Shown piece after piece: positions 23,768 to 29,957 of a DNA stretch of 52,657 nucleotides (positions within the stretch are counted from its first letter, which is position 1; each line of letters opens with the position of its first letter). The position numbers and the translations under genes are program-made. The notes below the pieces were generated by a model. It did no database searches and was not told the DNA's origin. It saw nothing but the letters and a program-made list of their open reading frames with translations. This DNA is from Candidatus Aminicenantes bacterium (lineage in GTDB: Bacteria; Acidobacteriota; Aminicenantia; Aminicenantales; UBA4085), in assembly GCA_026393855.1 (NCBI GenBank), contig JAPKZJ010000035.1, positions 1 to 52,657 on the forward strand, given 5' to 3'.

Positions 23768-24415
23768 ATGACGCAACCGAAACTGGAGCCGGGACCGGCC
23801 GTGTGGACCGCCGCCGAAGGCTCGCAGCTGGCGCGGCTGAACGCCCCGCTTAGAATCCAGGACTGGTTGAACGGGATCGCCTACGATCCCGAGCCCGGCA
23901 CGGCCTCGCCCCGCCGCGTCCTGCGGGAGCGCAAGGCCAACTGCTTCGAGGGGGCGATGTTCGCCGCGGCCGCCCTCCGCTTCCACGGCCACCGGCCGCT
24001 CCTTGTCGACATGCGCTCGCACAACGACGACGACCATGTCCTGGCCGTCTTCCGCGAGAACGGCGCCTGGGGCTGTGTGGCCAAGTCCAATTACACCGTG
24101 CTTCGCTTCCGGGAGCCGGTCTACCGGACGATCCGCGAGCTGATGGCCTCCTATTTCGACGTCTTCTTCAACCCCATCGGGGAAAAGACCCTGCGCGAAT
24201 ATTCCAACCCGTTCGATCTGTCGCGCTTCGACGACCGGGATTGGATGACGACCGAGGAAGACATCAGCTGGATCGGGGATGCCTTGGACAAGGCCCGGCA
24301 CGTCCCGTTTCTGACGCCGGCCCAGTTGCGGGATCTCCGCCCAAGCGATCCCGCCCTGGTCAAGGCCGGGTTGCTGGGAGCGAATCCCAAAGGGCTCTTT
24401 AAACCGAAACCCTAA
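23768..24415 (+). CDS. Transglutaminase-like cysteine protein
   Basis: The 215-residue protein shows a transglutaminase-like core. The candidate nucleophile is C59 in K-A-N-C-F-E-G-A, followed by a helix; the candidate histidine is H90 in D-D-D-H-V-L-A-V-F, on the next strand; K-S-N-Y at 106-109 follows. This is the usual Cys-His order of the fold. There is no signal peptide, so it should be cytoplasmic. Substrate and reaction (protease, amidase or transferase) are unknown. It lies 29 bases after the GH172 gene and is convergent with the decarboxylase gene, with only 7 bases between their stops. Confidence 0.65.
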   Translation: MTQPKLEPGPAVWTAAEGSQLARLNAPLRIQDWLNGIAYDPEPGTASPRRVLRERKANCFEGAMFAAAALRFHGHRPLLVDMRSHNDDDHVLAVFRENGAWGCVAKSNYTVLRFREPVYRTIRELMASYFDVFFNPIGEKTLREYSNPFDLSRFDDRDWMTTEEDISWIGDALDKARHVPFLTPAQLRDLRPSDPALVKAGLLGANPKGLFKPKP

Positions 24416-24422
24416 ATCCTGA

Positions 24423-25826
24423 TTAGACCCGGGCCGCGGCCTCGCGGATCCAGTCCCAAGCCTGCCGGACGTGGCGCTCTTCGGTCAAACGGGCTCCAAC
24501 CACCATGCGCAGTGCGAACCGGCCGTCAAGGACGGTGTGGGTCAGAAACATCCGGCCGGATGCGTTGAGATCTTCCATCACGGCCCGGTTCAGCCGCGTC
24601 AGCCCCGCCTCGTCGCGCCCGTCGTTGCGGCGGAAACAGACCAGCCCGAAGGGCGAGGGGGCCAGGACCTCGAAGCCGGGCTCGGCTTCGACCCAGCCGC
24701 GGAACGTCCGGGCCAAGCGCTGGTGTTCGCGGACGAAGTCCCGCAGGCCTTTCACCCCGTACGACCGGATGACGAACCACAGCTTGAGGGCCCGGAACCG
24801 CCGGCCGAGCGGGACGCCCCAGTCGCGATAGTTTTTGACATAGGGATCGACCCCGGTCTTGAGATACTCGGGGTGGATCTCGAACGTCCGGATCAAGGCG
24901 CCGGGATCCTTGACAAAATAGGCCGAGCAGTCGAAGTTGGTCAGCATCCACTTATGCGGGTTGAAGACAAACGAGTCCATCCGCTCCGCGCCGTCCAGAA
25001 TCCAGCGGTTCTCCGGGCAGACAGCCGCCGTCCCGGCATAAGCGGCGTCCACGTGCAGCCAGAGGCCGTGCCGAACGGTGATCTCGCCGATTGGGCCTAG
25101 CGGATCGACGGCGGTCGACGAGGTCGTGCCCAAGGTGGCCGCGACAAAGGCGGGCTGAAGCCCGGCCTCCCGGTCCCGGACAATGGCCGCTTCGAGCGCC
25201 TCGGGGATCATGGCGAAATCTCGGTCCACGGCCACCAACCTCAGATTTTCACGGCCGTAGCCGGCGATCTTGACCCCTTTTTCCAGGCTGGAATGCGTTT
25301 CGGAGGAAGCGTAGACGATCAAGGGCCGCCGCAGCCCCTTCTCGTTGGACTCGAACCCGGTGGCCCGTTCGCGGGCCGACAGGAGAGCGCACAAGGTCGC
25401 GGTCGAGGCCGTGTCCTGAATGACGCCCGAAAACCCATCAGGCAAGCCGATCATCTTCCTCAGCCACTCCAAGACCCTTTCTTCCAGCTCGGTCGCGGCC
25501 GGCGACGTCTGCCAGCTCATCCCCTGGACCCCCAGCCCGGCCGTCAGGAGCTCGGCCAGGATGGATTCCGGGCTGTTGTTGGCCGGGAAATAGCCGTGCC
25601 AATTGGGGTGTTGCCAGTGGGTGATCCCGGGAAGAATTAAATTATTGAAATCATTGAAAATAGAGTGGACTGGTTCCCCAGCCTCCGGCGGCTCCAGGGG
25701 CAGGTGGGAGGCGATCTCGCCCGGCTTGACGGACGAGCGAACGGGCCGTTTTTCGATCGTTTCCAGGTATTCGGCGACCCATTCGATGAATTCGTGGCCG
25801 CTCTTTCGGAACTGGGTCAAATCCAT
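24423..25826 (-). CDS. PLP-dependent aromatic-L-amino-acid decarboxylase family (group II)
   Basis: The 467-residue protein belongs to the group II decarboxylases (DDC/tryptophan/tyrosine decarboxylases). HPNWHGYFPANNSPESILAE (about 65-85) is the family's N-terminal marker. The PLP lysine lies in N-P-H-K-W-M-L-T-N-F-D-C (about residue 290), preceded by LHVDAAYAGTAAVCPE with the PLP-binding Asp. It should release CO2 from an aromatic amino acid to give an amine; which one cannot be told. I chose ATG 25826 because AGAGAGG precedes it and the family N-terminus (DLTQFRKSGHEFIEWVAEYL) starts there. Confidence 0.88.
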   Translation of the reverse strand: MDLTQFRKSGHEFIEWVAEYLETIEKRPVRSSVKPGEIASHLPLEPPEAGEPVHSIFNDFNNLILPGITHWQHPNWHGYFPANNSPESILAELLTAGLGVQGMSWQTSPAATELEERVLEWLRKMIGLPDGFSGVIQDTASTATLCALLSARERATGFESNEKGLRRPLIVYASSETHSSLEKGVKIAGYGRENLRLVAVDRDFAMIPEALEAAIVRDREAGLQPAFVAATLGTTSSTAVDPLGPIGEITVRHGLWLHVDAAYAGTAAVCPENRWILDGAERMDSFVFNPHKWMLTNFDCSAYFVKDPGALIRTFEIHPEYLKTGVDPYVKNYRDWGVPLGRRFRALKLWFVIRSYGVKGLRDFVREHQRLARTFRGWVEAEPGFEVLAPSPFGLVCFRRNDGRDEAGLTRLNRAVMEDLNASGRMFLTHTVLDGRFALRMVVGARLTEERHVRQAWDWIREAAARV

Positions 25827-26071
25827 TGGGACCTCTCTTGACCGGAAAGTCGAGCTCCGGCGGCCTTCCCGGCAGGGGCGTCGCCGGCCTGTTTGGGGCG
25901 AAGAATCGGCCCGAATTCTAGTCCAAGCCGCCCTGCCAGTCAAAAGGGGGCCCGATCGGACGGTATGCCAAGCCATTCGTGTGAAAAAACCGTAATTTCG
26001 CGCCTTTTTCCAGCCCGGAACGGAGCCTTGCCCGAGCCGGAATGTTTTTTTCGAAAATATCTAGAAATATG
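25827..26071. other. Gene-free stretch upstream of the decarboxylase gene
   Basis: The first part would hold the minus-strand promoter of the decarboxylase gene, but I see no convincing boxes. Towards 26040 the sequence becomes AT-rich, leading into the orphan + promoter at 26072. Confidence 0.4.
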
Positions 26072-26101
26072 TTGCCAAATCCATAAAACTTATGATATAA
26101 T
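26072..26101 (+). promoter_or_regulatory. Strong extended -10 promoter with no gene downstream
   Basis: TTGCCA (26072-26077) is followed after 18 bases by TATAAT (26096-26101), and the -10 is extended by TGA (TG-N-TATAAT). This is one of the best promoters in the window, yet no reading frame with coding character follows before the terminator at 26391-26439. Confidence 0.6.
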
Positions 26102-26107
26102 GTTTGA

Positions 26108-26439
26108 TGTAGTCAGTGATCGGGGAACAAAAAATCAACCAAGTTCGGTTTTTTCTTTTGTTTTCTTCTATTTAAACCCCATCACCCGCTTCCGGCGGCA
26201 CCCCTGATCCCGATCTTTCCCCCGGCTTTAAATCCCCGTTTCGCGCGCCCCCGAATCGAAATCGCATGCAACCATCTTTCTCAAGCCGGCGTATATAGTA
26301 GTGAAATGAGAAGTCAGATGCGCCATCGAGAATACAGGATCCGAGAAACGCACCTCCTTTTTCCCCTCCTCTAATTTCCATTTCCCTTGACCGGCCGCCT
26401 TTCTCGCCCTCGCGAGAGGGCGGCCGGTTTCTATTTTTT
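26108..26439 (+). ncRNA. Candidate non-coding RNA between orphan promoter and terminator
   Basis: A transcript from the extended -10 promoter would start near 26108. An early A-run/T-run hairpin (AACAAAAAATCAACC at 26126-26140 against 26147-26162) could stop it after about 55 bases. Otherwise it would run to the strong terminator at 26391-26439, giving about 330 bases. No tmRNA, RNase P, SRP or clear 6S RNA features are visible, and no ORF with ribosome site. This is a prediction from its two ends only. Confidence 0.35.
26391..26439 (+). terminator. Strong intrinsic terminator
   Basis: CCGGCCG (26391-26397) pairs with CGGCCGG (26421-26427), with an inner CCCTC-GCGA-GAGGG hairpin (26407-26420). 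It is followed by TTTCTATTTTTT. Repeat copy C starts 11 bases later. Confidence 0.7.
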
Positions 26440-26449
26440 AGAGAATTTT

Positions 26450-26778
26450 TCCCATCGCCAGGGGATGGTCAAACGTCCCTGTATCCGGCCAACGGCGAAA
26501 TTGCGAGGGCGGCGCCTTTTTCCATAACTCTCCGAGGGAAGCCTGCGGCCGCCGAGGGCTGTTTGAGCACGCGACCATCTGACGGAATCGAAACGGAGGG
26601 GATGGACTCCAAGACCGGGAGATCTCGAATGCGGAGTTCCGCCCTCGCGGGGACTATCGAAGCGACGTCCCTACGAGGACTGCGAAGCGCTGGAGGCGCC
26701 GAGCGGAATAGCGTAAAAAGGAGTGGCGAACCCGCGCCGCCGAGACGACACCCCGGACCGCGTTTCCCGGGGATGGGA
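26450..26778 (+). repeat. Family-1 inverted-repeat element, copy C
   Basis: The ends TCCCATC (26450-26456) and GATGGGA (26772-26778) pair, continuing into CC-GGG-rich arms; the inner arms are less regular than in copies A and B. The core matches copy A closely: CCGAGGGCTGTTTGAGCACG at 26552-26571 (identical over 20 bases), AAGACCGGGAGATC at 26611-26624, ATGCGGAGTTCCG at 26629-26641. The hairpin module sits after the core here (26643-26692). The element ends 19 bases before the btuB -35 box. Confidence 0.8.
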
Positions 26779-26796
26779 GAAGTTCCTATAAAAATG

Positions 26797-26825
26797 TTGA
26801 CAGGCGCGGCCGTCGCGCCTATTCT
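26797..26825 (+). promoter_or_regulatory. Promoter of the B12 riboswitch/btuB transcript
   Basis: TTGACA (26797-26802) and TATTCT (26820-26825) are exactly 17 bases apart. The spacer itself is a palindrome, GGCGCG-GCCGT-CGCGCC. Transcription would start near 26832, just ahead of the riboswitch. Confidence 0.65.
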
Positions 26826-26859
26826 TGTCCCGCGGGCCGGTCGCCATCGCGGCCTCCCC

Positions 26860-27018
26860 GCCGGGTTCGAAGCAAGGGAAGTCCGTCGCAAGCGGACGCA
26901 GCCCCCGCTACTGTGATCGGGGACGAATCCCGGAAAATGCCACTGCTTCGGCGCGATAGCCGCGCCGGGGTGGGAAGGCCCGGGAGGAGGATGATCCGAG
27001 AGCCAGGAGACCTGCTTC
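26860..27018 (+). promoter_or_regulatory. Cobalamin (adenosylcobalamin-type) riboswitch
   Basis: The 3' B12 box GAGCCAGGAGACCTGC (27000-27015) is nearly perfect. It is preceded by the conserved GCCACTG (26939-26945) and, further upstream, by GGGAAG...CGCAGCCCCCGCTACTGTGAT (26876-26919), in the order expected for the class. GAAGCA (26869-26874) and TGCTTC (27013-27018) close the P1 stem. An intrinsic terminator and the btuB gene follow. The riboswitch senses cobalamin and turns down uptake when it is plentiful. Confidence 0.95.
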
Positions 27019-27029
27019 GGGCCGAGCGA

Positions 27030-27065
27030 CCCGGCTTCGTGGGGAAGCCAGGGCGGATTTTTTTT
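27030..27065 (+). terminator. Riboswitch-controlled intrinsic terminator
   Basis: CCC-GGCTTC (27030-27038) pairs with GAAGCC-A-GGG (27044-27053), one bulged A, loop GTGGG. It is followed by eight T's (27058-27065). It lies between the aptamer and the btuB ribosome site, so control is probably at transcription termination. Confidence 0.75.
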
Positions 27066-27096
27066 GCTCGAAGCGGGGGCGCTCCAGGAGGCTCTC

Positions 27097-29049
27097 ATGG
27101 CTCGCGCCGCCCGCATCATCCCGATCATCCTCGTTCTCTTCTTGTCCCTCTCCCTCGCGGGGCAGGAAGCCAAAGATCAAACCGTCCCGCCGCTGCGCCA
27201 CGAGGTGGTGGTTTCCGCAACACGAATCGAGACCCCGGTCCGGGAGATCGCCAGCGCCGTGACCGTCCTGACCCGCCGGGAGCTCGACCGGACCAGCCGG
27301 ACGAATATTCTTGACGTTATCCAGGACGGCCTGGGCGTTTCCGCGGTTCGAAACGGCGGCCCGGGCGCGGCCTCGTCGGTGTTCCTGCGCGGCGCCAACT
27401 CCGAGCATGTCCTGGTGCTGCTCGACGGCGTCTCCCTCAACGACCCGATGAATCCCTCGCGTTCCTTCGACCTGGCCCACCTTTCGCTCGACAACGTCGA
27501 GCGGATCGAAATTCTGCGCGGCCCCCAAAGCACGCTCTACGGCTCGGACGCCCTGGCCGGTGTCGTCAACATCGTGTCCCGGCGCGGCGCCGGCAAGCCT
27601 TCGATCTCGCTTGAAACATCCGCGGGTTCTTACGGCACGCTGCACAGCTCCGCCTCGGCAGCGGGCGGCGCCGGCCGCCTCGCCTATTCTTTCGGCCTAT
27701 CCCATATCCTGACCCGCGGCTTTTCGGCCGCCTCGACCGCGTTCGCAGGAAACACCGAGCCCGACGGATACCGAAACCTTTCGCTCTCCGGCAATCTGGG
27801 CTGGACTATCTCGCCCTCGACTGAGGCCGGCCTGGCCCTGCGGATCGTGGACGCCCGCTCGGACATCGACGGCTTCGGCGGGACGGGCGGGGACGATCCC
27901 AACAGCCGGCAGGATTACCGCTCCCAGCTCGTCAGCGCCCGCGGGCGGACGCTGCTCTTCGACGGCCGCTGGGAATTAAAAGCCTCGGCGTCCTACCTGG
28001 GGGCGGGCCGGGACAACAGCAACCCGGTCGACGCCCTGCACCCGTTCGATTCCGAGACGGGCCGCTTTCGCAGCCGCTTGTTTAAAATCGACGCGCAGAA
28101 CAACCTCTTCCTCTCCCCCGCCCAGACCCTGACCTTCGGCGGCGATTGGCAGCGCGAGGAGGGCGAGTCCAGCTACCGGTCCGAGAGCGCCTGGGGCCCT
28201 TATGACAGCGCTTTCCCCGGCCGCGATGCCGAGCGGGCGGGTGTGTTCGCCCAGGATCAGCTCCGTCTCGGCGGTGTGTTCTTCGCCACCGCCGGCGTCC
28301 GCCTTGATTCACACAGCCGAACGGGGACGTCCGTGACTTACCGCATCGCCCCGGCCCTGGCCATCGACGCCACGGGGACGCGGTTCAAGGCAACGCTGGG
28401 GACGGGCTTCAAATCCCCATCGCTCTACCAATTGTTCGCGCCGGGCACGGCCTGGGGCCCGATCGGCAACGACACACTCCGCCCCGAACGGAGCACGGGC
28501 TGGGACGCGGGCATCGAACAGGCCTTGGCCGGCGGGCGCATCCTGGCCGGGCTGACCTGGTTCCGGAATGACTTCCGGGACTTGGTCGATTTCGACTACA
28601 GCCTCGGCTATATCAACATCGGCCGGGCCCGGACGGAAGGCTTGGAGGCGTTCGCCCGCTTCCAACCGTCGGAGACAGTCGACCTCCGTCTGTCATATAC
28701 CCGAATGAACGCCCGCGACCTGGACGCGGGAACGGCGCTTCTGCGGCGGCCGAAGGATAAAGCCGTGGTCGAGGCCTATTGGCGGCCGCTCCGGCAATGG
28801 GAAATCCGGGTTTCCGCGGCTTATGTCGGGAGCCGGGCCGACCGGGATTATTCCGTCTTGGACACGCCGGCCGTGACGCTCCGCGATTACTTTCTCGCCG
28901 ACGCCGACCTGGCTTTCCAAGCCGGCCCCCGTACCCGGCTCTTCCTGCGGCTGGACAATCTCTTCGATGAACGCTACGAAACCGTCTTCGGCTACGGCAC
29001 GCCGCGGCTCTCGGCCTACGGCGGAGTCCGGCTGGGGATCGGAAGATAA
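27097..29049 (+). CDS. btuB: TonB-dependent outer-membrane cobalamin receptor BtuB
   Basis: The 650-residue protein has a signal peptide ending about residue 22. A TonB-box-like segment with plug start H-E-V-V-V-S-A-T-R follows, then the plug domain (VFLRGANSEHVLVLLDGVSLNDP; IEILRGPQSTLYGSDALAGVVNIVS), then a beta barrel ending in an aromatic-rich strand (YGTPRLSAYGGVRLGIGR). It imports vitamin B12 or related corrinoids with TonB energy. The cobalamin riboswitch just upstream makes the substrate call firm. I chose ATG 27097 because AGGAGG precedes it; an earlier TTG at 27064 lies in the terminator T-run. No BtuC/D/F genes are present here. Confidence 0.9.
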   Translation: MARAARIIPIILVLFLSLSLAGQEAKDQTVPPLRHEVVVSATRIETPVREIASAVTVLTRRELDRTSRTNILDVIQDGLGVSAVRNGGPGAASSVFLRGANSEHVLVLLDGVSLNDPMNPSRSFDLAHLSLDNVERIEILRGPQSTLYGSDALAGVVNIVSRRGAGKPSISLETSAGSYGTLHSSASAAGGAGRLAYSFGLSHILTRGFSAASTAFAGNTEPDGYRNLSLSGNLGWTISPSTEAGLALRIVDARSDIDGFGGTGGDDPNSRQDYRSQLVSARGRTLLFDGRWELKASASYLGAGRDNSNPVDALHPFDSETGRFRSRLFKIDAQNNLFLSPAQTLTFGGDWQREEGESSYRSESAWGPYDSAFPGRDAERAGVFAQDQLRLGGVFFATAGVRLDSHSRTGTSVTYRIAPALAIDATGTRFKATLGTGFKSPSLYQLFAPGTAWGPIGNDTLRPERSTGWDAGIEQALAGGRILAGLTWFRNDFRDLVDFDYSLGYINIGRARTEGLEAFARFQPSETVDLRLSYTRMNARDLDAGTALLRRPKDKAVVEAYWRPLRQWEIRVSAAYVGSRADRDYSVLDTPAVTLRDYFLADADLAFQAGPRTRLFLRLDNLFDERYETVFGYGTPRLSAYGGVRLGIGR

Positions 29050-29125
29050 GAGGACCATCGCTTAACGAAGCGTTCATGGGATGGAAATCGACTGTTCGAT
29101 CCGAAACGATAAAATCGTATTCTAA

Positions 29126-29217
29126 CGGATAAGGCTTCCATGAAGGGGTGGCAGGACGACGGCTGAAAGCCGGAGGCCGTTGGAGGGGGAACCACCCAAA
29201 GGTTCCCCCTCCAAGGG
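29126..29217 (+). repeat. Family-2 hairpin repeat, copy c
   Basis: CGGATAAGGCTTCC (29126-29139) and GGGGTGGCAG are shared with copy b. They are followed by the small hairpin CGGCT-GAA-AGCCG (29160-29172) and the large stem TTGGAGGGGGAACC (29180-29193) with 29201-29214, loop of 7. It fills the gap between the convergent ends of btuB and mntP and reaches to 3 bases from the mntP stop, so it may end both transcripts. Confidence 0.75.
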
Positions 29218-29219
29218 AG

Positions 29220-29792
29220 TCAGCCGAGGTGGTCGACGAGAATTTTGGCGGCGATGCCAAGCAGGACCAATCCGCCCGCAATCTCGGCCCACTTCCCCGC
29301 CCAGCGACCCAGAATCGGTCCCAGCCTGGTCCCGACCGCCGTCACGACGAAAGCGACGACGCCGATGACCAGGGCGGGGTAGACGACGGGAACACCGAGC
29401 GCGGCTAACCCTAAGCCCACGGCCAGCGCGTCCAGACTGGTCGCCAACGACAAGACCAAGACTCGACGGCCGCGGGTCTGGTCCGGGCACGAAGCGCCCG
29501 GCTCGATTCCCGCCTTGTCCTTCTTGAGCGCCTCGACCATCATCTTGCCCCCGATAAAGACTAGGAGCCCGGCCGCGATCCAATGATCAAAGGCTTGGAT
29601 GGTTCCGGCGACGGTGCGGCCCGCGGCCCAGCCCAGAATGGGCATGGCGAACTGGAACAGGCCGAAATAAAGGGACAGCCGGATCGTTTGCCGCGGGGTG
29701 CAGCCGCGCATGGACAGGCTGACGCCCACGGCCACGGCGAAGGCGTCCATGGCCAGAGCCAGGGCGATGCCCAGGACAACTATGATATTCAT
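29220..29792 (-). CDS. mntP: Manganese efflux pump MntP
   Basis: MntP (DUF204) exports Mn2+ across the inner membrane. The 190-residue protein has six hydrophobic helices in two homologous halves. The family's aspartates lie in L-A-M-D-A-F-A-V-A-V-G (14-24) and S-L-A-T-S-L-D-A-L-A-V-G-L-G (about 116-129). The glycine motif F-I-G-G-K-M near the cytoplasmic loop is also present. Length is typical. I see no yybP-ykoY manganese riboswitch upstream; the gap to uvrA is filled by a long palindrome instead. Confidence 0.92.
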   Translation of the reverse strand: MNIIVVLGIALALAMDAFAVAVGVSLSMRGCTPRQTIRLSLYFGLFQFAMPILGWAAGRTVAGTIQAFDHWIAAGLLVFIGGKMMVEALKKDKAGIEPGASCPDQTRGRRVLVLSLATSLDALAVGLGLAALGVPVVYPALVIGVVAFVVTAVGTRLGPILGRWAGKWAEIAGGLVLLGIAAKILVDHLG

Positions 29793-29817
29793 GGGGACTC
29801 TTACTTTACCAAAAGAA

Positions 29818-29911
29818 AGGGGTCAGGTCTTAACATTTAACGGATTGGGCCCGGCCTGACCCCGTGGTGCCAGGCCTCGTTAAAAACGTCAAGAGTTAAG
29901 ACCTGACCCCT
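29818..29911. repeat. REP-doublet-like palindrome between mntP and uvrA
   Basis: AGGGGTCAGGTCTTAAC (29818-29834) is perfectly complementary over 17 bp to 29895-29911. Inside lie GGCCTG...CAGGCC and TTTAACG...CGTTAAA, so the whole 94 bases can fold as one hairpin. Boxes of this GGGGTCAGGTCTTAAC type are known as REP sequences mobilised by RAYT (IS200-like tyrosine) transposases. No such transposase is in the window. Confidence 0.7.
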
Positions 29912-29941
29912 CTCCTGGTTTCTCCGCGGGTGTGATGGGTG

Positions 29942-29947
29942 TATAAT
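29942..29947 (+). promoter_or_regulatory. -10 box of the uvrA promoter
   Basis: A perfect TATAAT lies 10 bases before ATG 29958; the -35 region is poor. The start would fall near 29954, leaving at most a few bases of leader and no ribosome site. Confidence 0.45.
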
Positions 29948-29957
29948 ATTGCGCTTC

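Noticed and set aside
26108-26439. tmRNA, RNase P RNA, SRP RNA or 6S RNA
   Set aside because: None of the conserved helices or tags of these RNAs could be found, so it is kept only as an unnamed candidate transcript.
29793-29957. Manganese (yybP-ykoY) riboswitch upstream of mntP
   Set aside because: The gap is taken up by the REP-like palindrome; the conserved riboswitch loops are not present.
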